Shown here in pieces: positions 16,522-26,915 of a DNA stretch of 64,000 nucleotides; the first letter of the stretch is position 1, and each line of letters starts with the position of its first letter. The notes under the pieces are model-generated. The model made no database searches. It saw nothing but the letters and a program-made list of their open reading frames with translations, and was not told where the DNA came from. Source of the DNA: Amycolatopsis sp. FBCC-B4732 (GTDB lineage: Bacteria; Actinomycetota; Actinomycetes; Mycobacteriales; Pseudonocardiaceae); contig NZ_CP095376.1 in the NCBI RefSeq assembly GCF_023008405.1, forward strand, positions 4,054,001 to 4,118,000. The letters are read 5' to 3'. Both the position numbers and the translations under genes were made by a program.

Positions 16522-18036
16522 ATGAACAGGGATGTGGTGATCTCCGGGGGCGGACCGGTCGGCTTGATGCTGGCCTGTGAACTTCGGCTGACGGGCGTGG
16601 ATGTGCTCGTCGTCGAACGGCTGCCCGAGCCGGATGTGACGATCAAGGCCGGGTCGGTCAACCTGACGACCGCCGAGGCCTTCTACCGGCGGGGGCTGCT
16701 GCCCGCCATGGACGAAAACGTGCGGCAGAACGCCGCGAAGATCGAGGAGTTCCTCAAGTCGCGCGGTGGGGGCGGGCCGAAGCCGGCGATGCCCGTGGGG
16801 CACTTCGCCGGGATCATGGTCGCCTCGAACGGGGTCGACTTCGAGGATCCCGACTTCCGGGACGTCGGGCCCGCGTCGCGCGTCGTCGTCATCCAGCAGC
16901 AGGCCGTCGAGGCGATCCTCGCCGCTCGCGCTCTCGAACTCGGGGTCGAGATCCGGCGCGGGGTCGAGCTGACCGGGTTCGACGCCGACGACGACGGCGT
17001 CACGGTGCACCTCGGGGATGACCGGGTGCGCGCGAGCTGGCTGGTCGGGTGCGACGGGGGTCGCAGCCCGGTCCGGAAGCTGGCCGGGTTCGAGTTCCCC
17101 GGGACCGATCCCGCCGTCACCGGGCGGCAGGCGATGGCCGAGCTCAGCGGGGTCGACAAGCTGCCCGGGGGCTGGCAGCACGGCACCGGCGGCCTCTACG
17201 TCCACGGGCCGGTGCCCGGGCGGATGCTCACCGTCGAGTTCGACGGGCCGCCCGCCGACCGGAACTCCCCGATCACCGCGCAGGAGCTCGAAGACAGCTT
17301 CCGGCGGGTGTCCGGCGCCGACGTCCGGGTGCTGAAGGTGCACAGCGCGACGCGCTTCACCGACAACGCGCGCCAGGCGAGCACCTACCGCCTCGGCCGC
17401 GTCCTGCTGGCCGGCGACGCCGCGCACGTCCACTCCCCCTTCGGCGGGCAGGGGCTGAACCTGGGCATCGGCGACGCCGTCAACCTCGGCTGGAAGCTCG
17501 CCGCGACCATCCACGGCTGGGCGCCCGACGGCCTGCTCGACAGCTACACCACCGAACGGCACCCGATCGGCGAGTGGGTGCTCGAGTGGACGCGGGCGCA
17601 GGTCGCGCTGATGCGCAGCGACGTCCGGACGAAGGCGCTGCGCCAGGTCGTCGGCGACCTGCTGCGCACCGACGACGGCGCCACCTACCTGGCCAAGAAG
17701 CTCTCCGGCGTGCTGCACCGGTACCCGCTCGACGGCGAGCACGACCTCACCGGCCGTGCCGCACCGGACTTCGCCTTCGCCGACGGGACGCGCCTCGGTG
17801 AGCACCTCCAGGACGGCAAGGCGCTCCTGCTTGACCTCGCCGACAACGCCGAACTGCGGCAGGCGGCGGCCGGCTGGGGCGACCGTGTCGACGTCCTGGC
17901 CGTGAAGTGCGACAGCGAGCCCGCGCTCACCGGCGTGCTGCTCCGGCCGGACGGGTTCGTCGCCTGGGCGAGCGAGGACGGCGGGACCGCCGGGCTGGCC
18001 GCCGCGCTGCGGAAGTGGTTCGGCGAGCCCGCCTGA
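16522..18036 (+). CDS. Group A FAD-dependent monooxygenase (RIFMO/PheA-like)
   Basis: 504 residues. FAD/NADPH motifs: GGGPVGLMLACELRLTGVDV near the N-terminus (GxGxxG), the DG motif LVGCDGGRSPVRK, and the GD motif GRVLLAGDAAHVHSPFGGQG. The C-terminal ~110 residues form the thioredoxin-like domain typical for aromatic hydroxylases and rifampicin monooxygenases (RHPIGEWVLEWTRAQ starts the helix before it). It hydroxylates an aromatic or polyketide-type substrate using NAD(P)H and oxygen. The divergent TetR suggests induction by substrate, for example a drug. Substrate not determined. Confidence 0.88.
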   Translation: MNRDVVISGGGPVGLMLACELRLTGVDVLVVERLPEPDVTIKAGSVNLTTAEAFYRRGLLPAMDENVRQNAAKIEEFLKSRGGGGPKPAMPVGHFAGIMVASNGVDFEDPDFRDVGPASRVVVIQQQAVEAILAARALELGVEIRRGVELTGFDADDDGVTVHLGDDRVRASWLVGCDGGRSPVRKLAGFEFPGTDPAVTGRQAMAELSGVDKLPGGWQHGTGGLYVHGPVPGRMLTVEFDGPPADRNSPITAQELEDSFRRVSGADVRVLKVHSATRFTDNARQASTYRLGRVLLAGDAAHVHSPFGGQGLNLGIGDAVNLGWKLAATIHGWAPDGLLDSYTTERHPIGEWVLEWTRAQVALMRSDVRTKALRQVVGDLLRTDDGATYLAKKLSGVLHRYPLDGEHDLTGRAAPDFAFADGTRLGEHLQDGKALLLDLADNAELRQAAAGWGDRVDVLAVKCDSEPALTGVLLRPDGFVAWASEDGGTAGLAAALRKWFGEPA

Positions 18037-18786
<750 letters not shown>

Positions 18787-18790
<4 letters not shown>

Positions 18791-19812
18791 CCCTCCGCAG
18801 CCAGCTGCACCGCGACGTCGATGATCATGTCCTCCTGGCCGCCGACCAGGGCCAGCTCACCGCAGCGGCGGAGGATCGCCTGGGCCGGGACGCCGTAGCG
18901 CTCCGCCGCGCGCTCCGCGTGCAGCAGGAAGCTCGAATACACCCCCGCCCAGCCCTGGACGATCGCGTTGCGGTCCATCTTCGGCCAGCGCTGCAGGTAC
19001 GGGCGGACGACCTCCTCCGCCGCGTCCAGCAACGCGCCGACGTCGAGGCCCGTGTCGATCCCCAGGCGGTCGAACACCGCCGCGAGGACCTCCGTCGGCG
19101 AGTTGCCCGCGCCCGCGCCGAGGGCGCACAGCGAGCCGTCGATGTAGCGGACGCCGGCTTCGTAGGCCAGCACGGAGTTCGCGACGCCGAGCGAAAGGTT
19201 CTGGTGCCCGTGGTAGCCGACCCACGCCGTGTCGCCGACCTCCGCGACCAGCGCCTCGAACCTCGCCCGTGCCTCGTGCATCAGCAGCGCGCCCGCCGAG
19301 TCCGTCACGTACGCCGCCTGGCAGCCCGCGTCCACCATGATCCTGGCCTGCTTCGCCAGGTCCTCCGGCGGTGTCCGGTGCGCCATCATCAGGAACCCGG
19401 CCGTCTCCATCCCGAGTTCGCGTGCCAGGCCGAAGTGCTGCGGCGAGACGTCGGCTTCGGTGCAGTGCGTGGCCACCCGAACCATTTCCGCGCCCGCGTC
19501 GAAGGCGCGCTGGAGGTCTTCGGCCGTCCCGATGCCGGGCACGAGCAGCACGGCGATCTTCGCCTGCCGAGCCTCCTCCCGCGCCGCCGCGATCAGTTTC
19601 AGCTCGTCGACGGCGGAGAAGCCGTAGGTGAACGACGAGCCGCCGAGGCCGTCGCCGTGGGTCACCTCGATGACCCCGACGCCCGCGCGGTCCAGCGCGC
19701 GCACCGTGTCGCGCACCTGCTGCTCGGTGAAGCGGTGGGCCATCGCGTGGCTGCCGTCGCGCAGCGTCGTGTCGACGATCCGGACGTCGTGCTCCAGCTC
19801 CGGGCGGGTCAT
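18787..19812 (-). CDS. dmpG: 4-hydroxy-2-oxovalerate aldolase
   Basis: 341 residues. A TIM-barrel HMGL-type aldolase with [19 protein letters not shown] at the start (metal and substrate Arg/Asp), [17 protein letters not shown], and the metal His pair in [13 protein letters not shown]. The C-terminal domain (from residue ~265) ends normally. It splits 4-hydroxy-2-oxovalerate to pyruvate and acetaldehyde, which is channelled to the dehydrogenase DmpF. The gene follows dmpF in a 4-nt overlap. The remaining meta-cleavage genes are absent nearby. Its 3' end touches the pip remnant. Confidence 0.93.
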
Positions 19813-20708
19813 GCCGGCACCTCCTGCTTCGCGCGCGCCATCAGCTCGCCGACGCGCGCGGCCGCGGCGGTCATGATGTCCAGGTTGCCGGCGTACTCCG
19901 GCAGGTAGTCGCCGTTGCCGCGGACCTCGAGGAAGATGCCGACGCGCGCGTGGCCGTCCCAGTCCTCGCGCGCGTCGTCGAACTGCGGATCCGCGCGCAG
20001 GGAGTAGCCGGGGACGTACTGCCGCACCTCGGCGACCATCGCGTGGATGGACGCGGTGATCGCGTCGCGGTCGGCGTCGAGGCCGATCGCGCAGAACACC
20101 GTGTCCCGCATGATCATCGGCGGCTCGACCGGGTTGAGGATGATGATCGCCTTGCCGCGCCCCGCGCCGCCGATCTCGGCCACCGCCTGCGACGTCGTGC
20201 GCGTGAACTCGTCGATGTTCGCCCGGGTGCCAGGCCCCGCGCCGCGCGACGCCACCGAGGCGACGATCTCCGCGTACGGCACCGGCGTGACCCGGGAAAC
20301 GGCGTGCACCATCGGGATCGTGGCCTGGCCGCCGCAGGTGATCATCGAGACGTTCGGGGCGTCGAGGTGGGCGCCGAGGTTCACCGGCGGGCACACCATC
20401 GGGCCGAGGTGCGCCGGGGTGAGGTCGATCGCCTGGATGCCCGCGGCCTCGTAGCGCGGGGCGTTCGCCGCGTGCGCCTTCGCCGACGTCGCCTCGAACA
20501 CCAGCTCGGGCAACGGATCCTGGCGCAGCAGCCAGTCGACGCCCTCGGCGGACGCCGCGATCCCCTGCGCGCGGGCGCGTTCGAGGCCGTCGGACTCGAC
20601 CACGCCGACGACGTAGCCGACTTCGATCACTTCACTGCGTCGCAGCTTCGCCAGCAAATCGGTGCCGATGTTGCCGGGGCCGACGATCGCCGCCATCACG
20701 GGAGCCAT
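19809..20708 (-). CDS. dmpF: Acetaldehyde dehydrogenase (acetylating)
   Basis: 299 residues. NAD-binding [17 protein letters not shown], catalytic Cys in [19 protein letters not shown], and [20 protein letters not shown]. It converts acetaldehyde plus CoA and NAD+ to acetyl-CoA, physically complexed with DmpG. The start at ATG 20708 overlaps the MFS gene by 13 nt; an alternative Met four codons later would form a TGATG junction with that gene. Both starts are consistent with an operon MFS-dmpF-dmpG. Normal length. Confidence 0.93.
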   Translation of the reverse strand: MAPVMAAIVGPGNIGTDLLAKLRRSEVIEVGYVVGVVESDGLERARAQGIAASAEGVDWLLRQDPLPELVFEATSAKAHAANAPRYEAAGIQAIDLTPAHLGPMVCPPVNLGAHLDAPNVSMITCGGQATIPMVHAVSRVTPVPYAEIVASVASRGAGPGTRANIDEFTRTTSQAVAEIGGAGRGKAIIILNPVEPPMIMRDTVFCAIGLDADRDAITASIHAMVAEVRQYVPGYSLRADPQFDDAREDWDGHARVGIFLEVRGNGDYLPEYAGNLDIMTAAAARVGELMARAKQEVPA

Positions 20709-21883
20709 GTCCCGACCGTCGCACCGGGCTCGGCGGCCGGGACAGCCCGGCGTTCCGGCGAGCGGAACACCCGGGCGGGAACCGCGAGCGCGGCCAGTAC
20801 CGCGGCCACGCCACCGCAGGTCATCACGGCCGGCACCGACACCGCGTCCACCACGAACCCGCCCGCCAGCGCGCCCGCGGAGATCGTGGCCTGGAAGGAC
20901 GCCGTGAACAGGACGGTCGCGGCCTCGGGCGCGTCCGGCGCTTCGCGGGCGAACCACCGCTGCGAACAGACCGGCACCGCGCCGTACGCCGCTCCCCACA
21001 CCACGAGCACCGCGAGCGCGCCCGCCGCGCCGACGTGCGGCAGGACGAAGACCGACGCCGCGATCAGCGCCGCCGCGACGGCGAAGGCCGCACGGGGACG
21101 TCGGCTCGCGCCCGCCAGGAACGTCCCGGCGATCCCCGCGACGCCGTAGACCAGCAGGTAACCGCTGAGCACCGCGGGCCGGACGACGTCGCGCAGCAGT
21201 GGCGTGAGGTAGGTGTAGGTGCCGAAGTGCGCCAGCACGAGCAGGAACGTCACGATCAGTCCACTTCGGACGCCATGACGGCGGAGCAGCCCGGTGAGGA
21301 CACTCGGCCGCGTGCTTTCCCGCGATGGCAGCGAAGGCGTGAAGACGAGCAACGCGGCGGCCGTGCCGAGGCTCAGCAAGCCGAGCAGCAGGAACGCCGT
21401 CCGCCAGCCGGCGAGCTGCCCGAGCAGCGTGCCGAGCGGTACGCCCAGCACCGAGCCCAGCGGTACGGCGGCGAAGATCACCGCCGTCGCCCGCGCGACG
21501 GCGGCCGGCTCCACGAGCCGGGGCGCCAGTCCCGCGCCGACCGACCAGAAACCGCCGATGACGAGGCCGACGAGGAACCGCGCGACGAGCAGAACCCAGT
21601 ACGCGGGCGCGGCCGCGGCGAGGAAGCCGGCGACGGCGAGCAGGAGCATCAACGCGGCCAGGACCGGCCGCCGGTCGGCGCGGCCGATCGCGACGGTCAC
21701 CACCGGCGCGGCGATCGCGCCGACGAGGCCGGGCACGGTCATCGTCCAGCCCGCGGTGCCCGCCGAAACGCCGAACGTGGCCGCGATCGGCGTCAGCAGC
21801 CCGATCGGCAGGATTTCGGTGGTGACGATGGCGAAGATGCCGACGGTCACAGCTGTGACAGCAGGCCAGCGGGATGCGTTCAT
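20696..21883 (-). CDS. MFS transporter (DHA-type)
   Basis: 395 residues and 12 predicted membrane helices. The DHA1 family signature is visible: N-terminal [23 protein letters not shown], the loop motif [15 protein letters not shown], and the motif C-like [15 protein letters not shown] in helix 5. Such proteins export drugs or sugars by proton antiport. It starts the operon with dmpF and dmpG, so it could also move a precursor of that pathway. Substrate is not deducible. Confidence 0.85.
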   Translation of the reverse strand: MNASRWPAVTAVTVGIFAIVTTEILPIGLLTPIAATFGVSAGTAGWTMTVPGLVGAIAAPVVTVAIGRADRRPVLAALMLLLAVAGFLAAAAPAYWVLLVARFLVGLVIGGFWSVGAGLAPRLVEPAAVARATAVIFAAVPLGSVLGVPLGTLLGQLAGWRTAFLLLGLLSLGTAAALLVFTPSLPSRESTRPSVLTGLLRRHGVRSGLIVTFLLVLAHFGTYTYLTPLLRDVVRPAVLSGYLLVYGVAGIAGTFLAGASRRPRAAFAVAAALIAASVFVLPHVGAAGALAVLVVWGAAYGAVPVCSQRWFAREAPDAPEAATVLFTASFQATISAGALAGGFVVDAVSVPAVMTCGGVAAVLAALAVPARVFRSPERRAVPAAEPGATVGTWLP

Positions 21884-22016
21884 GCGCCCAGTAGATCGAC
21901 GTCGCCGCGCCCGGGCTGGCAGGTTTGCGACAGCTCGGGGTCATGGCGGATTCCCGCCGGTTTGATCGTCACCTGATCGGGGCAAATCCGGGGTGAAGGT
22001 CGATCAAGGAGGTTCG

Positions 22017-22232
22017 ATGGCCGAACGGCGTTGGCACTTCATCCCGACCACCGCCCCGTTGTGCTGGCTCTACCTGGGCGTGGGCGCGGTCCTGCTCGTC
22101 TCCAGCATCCTCACGCTGACGAGAGCGGAAACCCGCGCTCCCATCCTGTCGGTGATCGCGGCGGTGGCGGCCGTCGCGTTGGTCGTCACGGCCGCGATCG
22201 GCCTGGCGCGGCCCCGCCTGCGCGGGCGCTGA
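22017..22232 (+). CDS. Small two-helix membrane protein
   Basis: 71 residues from ATG 22017 with a near-perfect RBS (AAGGAGG, 22007-22013). Two hydrophobic segments (CWLYLGVGAVLLVSSIL and VIAAVAAVALVVTAAIGLA) joined by a short charged loop. No known family. It is tail-to-tail with the following lipoprotein, 1 nt apart. Upstream 21,884-22,016 has no further gene. Confidence 0.7.
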   Translation: MAERRWHFIPTTAPLCWLYLGVGAVLLVSSILTLTRAETRAPILSVIAAVAAVALVVTAAIGLARPRLRGR

Positions 22233-22233
22233 C

Positions 22234-22503
22234 TCAGCGCGGCCGCCGCCGCGTCGTCGTGTGACGCGGGGTGGTCGTCTTCTTGGTGGTCGTCGTCGCC
22301 GTCGGCGGATGCGCTCTCGTCTGCGTGGTCGCCGGCGGCGTCGTGGTCGTCACCGGGGAGTCCGTGGCCGGTGTGATCGAAGTGACCGGCGTCGTCGAGG
22401 TGGTGGGTGGGATCAGCCGCCCGGTGCCCGATCCGCCGCCGGCGCACGCGGCGAGCAGCGCAACCGCACTCAGGACGACGCCGCACCACCAGATCCGCAC
22501 CAC
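22234..22503 (-). CDS. Small Thr/Pro-rich lipoprotein
   Basis: 89 residues. Signal peptide VRIWWCGVVLSAVALLAAC with lipobox LAAC, then Gly/Ser and about 60 residues of Thr, Pro and Lys with TTT runs (TTTTKKTTTP), ending in RRRPR. It is probably anchored to the outer face of the membrane with a disordered, possibly O-glycosylated tail spanning the wall. No domain is recognised. A GTG start at 22503 was chosen; adjacent GTG 22500 is equally good. Confidence 0.6.
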   Translation of the reverse strand: MVRIWWCGVVLSAVALLAACAGGGSGTGRLIPPTTSTTPVTSITPATDSPVTTTTPPATTQTRAHPPTATTTTKKTTTPRHTTTRRRPR

Positions 22504-22528
22504 CCGGACGTTAACAGCGCGGCGGGCG

Positions 22529-23119
22529 TCAGACCCGCGAAACGCCGAAAGTCCGGTTCTCACGCGGCCGCATGATCAGCGCCGCGACGTGGTACACGCA
22601 GGGTTCTCCGCCGCGGTTCGCGTACGAATGCGGTGCGTCGGCGGGGAAGTAGAGCGAGTCGCCCGCGTTCAGGACGTAGTCCGCCTCGCCGACGCCGAGG
22701 CAGAGCGTGCCCGACTCGACGGCGACGAACTCGTGGGACCCCGGGGCGTAGGCGGGGAACGCGCCCGCGTCGCAGCGCGGCGGCAGGGTCGTGCGGATCC
22801 ATTCGAAGTTGACGCCGGGGATCACCGGGGTCAGCACCGTGCGGTGCCAGCCGCCCGGCTCGGCGACGTGGTCCTGCTCGGCGGCGCGGCGGACGATCAC
22901 CCGGTCCGTCTCGAGGCCGGCCAGCAGGCGGGACAGCGACAGGCCGAGCCCGTCGGCGATCCGCGACAGCACGACGACCGTCGGCGTCTTCTCCCCGCGT
23001 TCGATGGCCGACAGCATGCTGACGCTCACGCCCGCCGCCGCGGCCAGGGCCTTCAGCGCGAGCCCGCGGTCGCCGCGCAGCTCGTGCAGACGGCGGCCGA
23101 GCGTCACCGGATCGATCAT
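22529..23119 (-). CDS. XRE-family regulator with cupin domain
   Basis: 196 residues. N-terminal HTH_3 (LGRRLHELRGDRGLALKALA, GVSVSMLSAIERGEKTPTVVVLSRIADGLGL), C-terminal cupin with GSHEFVAVESGTLCLGVGEADYVLNAGDSLYFPADAPHSY. This class often controls amino-acid or acetyltransferase genes. An RBS (AGAGGA) precedes ATG 23119. It is divergent from the GNAT gene across only 18 bp, so it probably autoregulates and controls that gene. The same frame stays open upstream through the entire antisense of the GNAT gene into the quinone oxidoreductase. Confidence 0.88.
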   Translation of the reverse strand: MIDPVTLGRRLHELRGDRGLALKALAAAAGVSVSMLSAIERGEKTPTVVVLSRIADGLGLSLSRLLAGLETDRVIVRRAAEQDHVAEPGGWHRTVLTPVIPGVNFEWIRTTLPPRCDAGAFPAYAPGSHEFVAVESGTLCLGVGEADYVLNAGDSLYFPADAPHSYANRGGEPCVYHVAALIMRPRENRTFGVSRV

Positions 23120-23137
23120 TCCTCTATGATAGCGACC

Positions 23138-23626
23138 ATGTCCACTATAGCGGAAGTGACGGAGGCCGACGCCGAAGGCATCGCCGCCGTCTTCGCGCCG
23201 TACGCCACGGACTCCGTCGTGACGTTCGAGACCACGCCGCCGACCGCGGACCAGTGGCGCGCGAAGATCCGCGAGCGCGCCTGGCCCTTCCTCGTCCTCG
23301 CCGACGAAGGCGAAGTCCTCGGGTACGCGCTGGCGGCGCCGTGGCGCCCGAAGCCGGCGTACCGGTTCTCCGTCGAGACGACGATCTACCTCGCCCCGGG
23401 CGCCACCGGCCGGGGCCACGGCCGCCGGCTGCTCGGCGAACTGCTGGAGCGGTGCGCCGAAGCCGGGGCGCGGCAGGCGATCGCGGTGATCGTCGACTCC
23501 GGCAGCCCGGCCTCGCGCACCCTCCACCTCGCGGCCGGCTTCACCGACGCGGGCGTGCTGCGGCGCGTCGGGTTCAAGCACGGCCGCTGGCTCGACACGC
23601 TGCTGATGCAGCGGGACCTGGGCTGA
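23138..23626 (+). CDS. GNAT acetyltransferase, phosphinothricin/methionine-sulfoximine type
   Basis: 162 residues from ATG 23138. PAT-like layout: start EVTEADAEGIAAVFAPYATDSVVTFE, substrate strand VLGYALAAPWRPKPAYRFSVETTIYLAP and the acetyl-CoA loop ATGRGHGRRLLGELLE. The end GFTDAGVLRRVGFKHGRWLDTLLM is typical of the PAT/Bar group. Members N-acetylate phosphinothricin, methionine sulfoximine or related amino acids. It is regulated in all likelihood by the divergent XRE-cupin protein. The whole gene lies antisense to an open frame joining two minus-strand genes. Confidence 0.88.
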   Translation: MSTIAEVTEADAEGIAAVFAPYATDSVVTFETTPPTADQWRAKIRERAWPFLVLADEGEVLGYALAAPWRPKPAYRFSVETTIYLAPGATGRGHGRRLLGELLERCAEAGARQAIAVIVDSGSPASRTLHLAAGFTDAGVLRRVGFKHGRWLDTLLMQRDLG

Positions 23627-24586
23627 CGGGAGCAGCAGCAGCTTTCCCGTCGTGCGCCGGGATTCCAGGTCCCGGTGGGCCCGCGCGGCGTCGGCGAGGG
23701 CGTAGCGCTGCCCGATGCGGGGCACGAGCTGTCCACTGCGGACGAAGCCGAAGAGCTCCTCGGTCCGCGCCAGGAGGGCTTCCCGCGTCGGCACGTGATC
23801 GGCGACCGCCGGATAGGACAGCAGGATGCTGTTCGGCAGGTCCATCGGCCGGAACACCGGGTTGCCGATCAGCACGCCGTAGTAGGCGTGCACGCCGTGC
23901 GGGCGCAGGGCGAGCTGCGACGAGCGGAACGCCTCCGGCCCGCTGCCGTCGTAGACGACGTCGGCACCGCGACCGCCGGTGAGCTCCTTCACGCGGTCTT
24001 CGAAACCGCCGCCGCTCGACACGAGCACGTGGTCGGCACCGGCTTCCGCCGCCACCGAGACCTTGTCCGCCCGGGACACCAGGCCGACCACCGTGCCGCC
24101 GCGCGCCTTGATCAGCTGGGTCAGCACCGACCCGACCCCGCCCGCCGCGGCGTGCACGACCGCCGTGTCCCCCGGCCGGATCGCGTACGTCTCGGTGGTG
24201 AAGTGGTTGGCGGTCAGGCCCTGCATCATGACGGCGGCGGCGGTCTCGTCGTCGATGTCGCCGGGGAGGCGCACAAGCGATCGCGCCGGGATGGCAATCT
24301 GCTCGGCGTAGCTGCCGCGGTGGTAGTACCAGGCGACGCGGTCGCCGACGGCGAACCCGGTCACGTCCGCGCCCAGCGCGGTCACCGTGCCGGCGCCTTC
24401 GACCCCCAGCACGGCCGGCAGGGACCACGTCGGCACCGGCCCGCTCCGGACGCCGGTGTCCATGAAGTTCACCCCGGCCGCGCGGAGCCGGACGAGGACC
24501 TCGCCCGGGCCGGGCACGGGGTCGGGGAACTCCGTCCAGGTCAAGACCTCCGGACTGCCGAAGTCACGGGCGAACACCGCGTGCAT
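23627..24586 (-). CDS. Quinone oxidoreductase (MDR family) lacking its own stop codon
   Basis: The domain runs from ATG 24586 (RBS gagaagg) through Pro 320 in GKLLLLP. MDR layout: GroES-like half with VLVRLRAAGVNFMDTGVR, NADP site AAAGGVGSVLTQLIKARGG, and the family's C-terminal helix HRDLESRRTTGKL. It is a zinc-free NADPH:quinone reductase. The frame then contains no stop: the codon expected to be a stop reads TCA, and the frame continues antisense through the GNAT gene to the XRE stop at 22529, giving a 686-codon frame. The end given here is the domain end. A lost stop or a base error is likely. Confidence 0.75.
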
Positions 24587-24664
24587 CGCGGAACCTTCTC
24601 TCTCGGCCGGGAGCGGGACACCGCCACTCAACGCCGAGTGAAATGGACCGGCAAGTCCAGAAAG

Positions 24665-25249
24665 TCAGCGGGACTTCGCCCGCAGGTGCAGCCGCTCCCC
24701 CTGCTTGCCGAACAGGCTGAGGATCTCCGCCGGCCGGTCGACCGCGCCGAACCAGTGCGGCAGGCGCGTGTCGAACTCCGCCGCCTCGCCCGGGCCCAGG
24801 ACCATGTCGCGGTCGGCCAGCACCAGCCGCAACCGTCCCGAAAGGACGTACAGCCACTCGTAGCCCTCGTGGACCTGGGGATCGGGCTCGCCCGTCTCCG
24901 GTTCCAGGATCATCTTGAACGCCTGGGGGGCGCCGGGCTGGCGGGTCAGCGGCAGGACGGTCATCGCCGCGCCGTTGTGGCGCGGGATGCGGCGGGCGGT
25001 CAGGCGGACGCGGGGGTCGCCGACCTCCGGGGCGCCCACCAGCTCGTCGAGGGGGACCTGGTGGGCCTGCGCGATCGGCAGCAGCAGTTCCAGGCTCGGC
25101 TTGCGCTGGCCGGACTCCAAGCGCGACAACGTGCTCTTCGAAATGCCCGTCGCCGTCGAGAGGTCGGCCAGGGTGACCCGCCGCTGGGTGCGGACCCGCT
25201 TGAGCCGGGGACCGACCTCGGACAGGGCCTGGGTGATCGCGTCCGTCAT
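24665..25249 (-). CDS. XRE-family regulator with cupin domain
   Basis: 194 residues. HTH with VTLADLSTATGISKSTLSRL and ESGQRKPSLELLLPIAQAHQ, cupin with PQVHEGYEWLYVLSGRLRLVL and GEAAEFDTRLPHWFG. It is divergent from the thioredoxin-reductase-like gene across 77 bp, a pair often conserved in actinomycetes where the regulator controls the flavoprotein. It is unlike the XRE protein at 22.5 kb in sequence though similar in domain order. Confidence 0.88.
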   Translation of the reverse strand: MTDAITQALSEVGPRLKRVRTQRRVTLADLSTATGISKSTLSRLESGQRKPSLELLLPIAQAHQVPLDELVGAPEVGDPRVRLTARRIPRHNGAAMTVLPLTRQPGAPQAFKMILEPETGEPDPQVHEGYEWLYVLSGRLRLVLADRDMVLGPGEAAEFDTRLPHWFGAVDRPAEILSLFGKQGERLHLRAKSR

Positions 25250-25326
25250 GCCTCCAGGAAACCCCCTTGTCCCGGAAACGGCAACAATAGTTGTCGGATC
25301 CGCGAAGCCGGGTTCAGGGTGGCGTC

Positions 25327-26265
25327 ATGACCGAAAACAGCTATGACGTCCTGGTGGTGGGTGGCGGGGCCGCCGGCCTCAACGCCGCCCTGATGCTGGG
25401 CCGCGCGCGGCGGCGGGTCGCCGTCGTCGACGCCCGGGAACCGCGCAACGCCCCGGCCGAGCACATGCACGGCTTCCTTTCCCGCGACGGCCTGCCGCCG
25501 TCCGACCTGCTCGAGATCGGGCGCGAGGAGCTCGCCGGCTACGGCGTCGACCTGCTCGAAGACAGCGTGACGCGGCTCGAGCCCGGCTTCACCGCCCGGC
25601 TCGCGAGCGGGCGGGAGCTGACCGCCCGGCGGGTCCTGGTCGCCACCGGCGTCCACGACGACCTGCCGGACCTGCCCGGGCTGCGGGAGAGCTGGGGCAC
25701 CGACGCGGTGACCTGCCCCTACTGCCACGGCTACGAGGTGCGCGACGAGCCGCTCGGCGTCCTCGGGACCGAACCCGCGAGCGTCGAGCACGCGTTGCTG
25801 GTGCGCCAGTGGTCCCCCGACGTCGTCTACTTCGCGCACATCGCACCACCGTCCGAAGAGGACCGCGAGCGGCTCGACGCGCGCGGGATCCGCGTCGTCG
25901 ACGGCGTCGTCACCGCGGTGCGGCGGGAAGCCGGGCGGCTCACCGGGATCGAGCTCGGCGACCGGTTCGTCGCGCGGACGGCGTTGTTCCTGCGCACCCG
26001 GACCGTCCCGCACGACGAGCTCCTGCGCGGGCTCGGCTACACCGAAGGCGCGGTCGACCCCAGCGGGAAGACCAGCGTGCCGGGGGTGTGGGCGGCCGGG
26101 AACGTCGTCGACGCGCGGGCGACCGTGATCATCGCCGCGGCCCAGGGCGCGGCCGCCGCGGGTGCGCTCAACCACGACCTCGTCACCGAGGACGTCGACC
26201 GGGCGGTCGCGGCGTACGGTGGCTTCTCCCCCGCCGCCGAACGCGCCGCCGCCGGCGCGCGCTAG
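25327..26265 (+). CDS. Thioredoxin-reductase-like FAD/NAD(P) oxidoreductase
   Basis: 312 residues from ATG 25327. FAD motif DVLVVGGGAAGLNAALMLGRARRR, redox pair in VTCPYCHGYEVRD (CxxC, active-site type of thioredoxin reductases), and the second FAD motif PGVWAAGNVVDARATVIIAAAQG. The NADPH domain lacks a clear GxGxxA loop (LGVLGTEPASVEHALLV), a feature of TrxR-like enzymes such as HcaR-type or gliotoxin-like flavoproteins. It could reduce a low-molecular-weight disulfide or oxidise dithiols. The following globin gene suggests a link with oxygen or NO. Confidence 0.85.
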   Translation: MTENSYDVLVVGGGAAGLNAALMLGRARRRVAVVDAREPRNAPAEHMHGFLSRDGLPPSDLLEIGREELAGYGVDLLEDSVTRLEPGFTARLASGRELTARRVLVATGVHDDLPDLPGLRESWGTDAVTCPYCHGYEVRDEPLGVLGTEPASVEHALLVRQWSPDVVYFAHIAPPSEEDRERLDARGIRVVDGVVTAVRREAGRLTGIELGDRFVARTALFLRTRTVPHDELLRGLGYTEGAVDPSGKTSVPGVWAAGNVVDARATVIIAAAQGAAAAGALNHDLVTEDVDRAVAAYGGFSPAAERAAAGAR

Positions 26266-26297
26266 CTTCCGGGGGCGCGGCGTGCCAGGCTCGGCGG

Positions 26298-26753
26298 GTG
26301 CGCCCCACGCTCTACGAATTCGCCGGCGGTGACCCCGCGTTCCTCGCGCTGGCCGCCGCCCACCACGAGCGCTGCCTCGCCGACCCGGAGCTGAACCACC
26401 CGTTCTCGCACCCCGGGCAGCACCCGCGGCACGTCGAACGGCTGGCTCACTACTGGGCCGAGGTCATGGGCGGCCCACCGCGGTTTTCGCAGGAGTGCAG
26501 CGACCACTCCGCGATGCTGCGGATGCACGCCGGCAACGGCGACATGAGCGACCTCGGCCGCCGGTTCGTGAGCTGCTTCGTGCAGGCGGCGGACGACGCG
26601 GCTCTGCCCGCCGACCCCGAGTTCCGCGCCGCGCTGCGGGCCTACATGGAGTGGGCGGTGGCGGAGGTGCTGACCTACCCCGGCCCCGCCACCGACGTCC
26701 CCGCCGGGCTCGCCATGCCGCACTGGTCCTGGAACGGGTTGCAAACGCTGTAA
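26298..26753 (+). CDS. Group II truncated hemoglobin-like globin
   Basis: 151 residues with GTG start 32 nt after the flavoprotein. A short 2-on-2 globin: helix start LYEFAGGDPAFLALAAAHHERCL, the NHPFSHPGQHPRHVERLAHYWAEVMGGPPRF region and the SDHSAMLRMHAGN segment that contains the heme-proximal histidine area. Group II globins bind O2/NO and take part in oxygen or nitrosative chemistry. Co-directional with and close to the thioredoxin-reductase-like gene, which could be its reductase. Confidence 0.8.
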   Translation: MRPTLYEFAGGDPAFLALAAAHHERCLADPELNHPFSHPGQHPRHVERLAHYWAEVMGGPPRFSQECSDHSAMLRMHAGNGDMSDLGRRFVSCFVQAADDAALPADPEFRAALRAYMEWAVAEVLTYPGPATDVPAGLAMPHWSWNGLQTL

Positions 26754-26915
26754 CGCAGTGGGTGGCCGCCGCGTCTTGCAGGCGACGACCGGCTGTGGAG
26801 GTCCGTCGCCAGAGCCCGGTCCGGGCGGGTTCCCCCCACCCACCCGGACCGGGCTCGTCCACGACGTCCGATACCCGCGAGCGCTTGGCCCGGGGGCCGG
26901 GCCAGACTGGCAGCC

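Noticed and set aside
22529..23626. A bicistronic fusion gene of oxidoreductase and XRE as the normal product
   Set aside because: The XRE gene has its own RBS and start and the middle is antisense to a good GNAT gene, so two genes with a lost stop are more likely.
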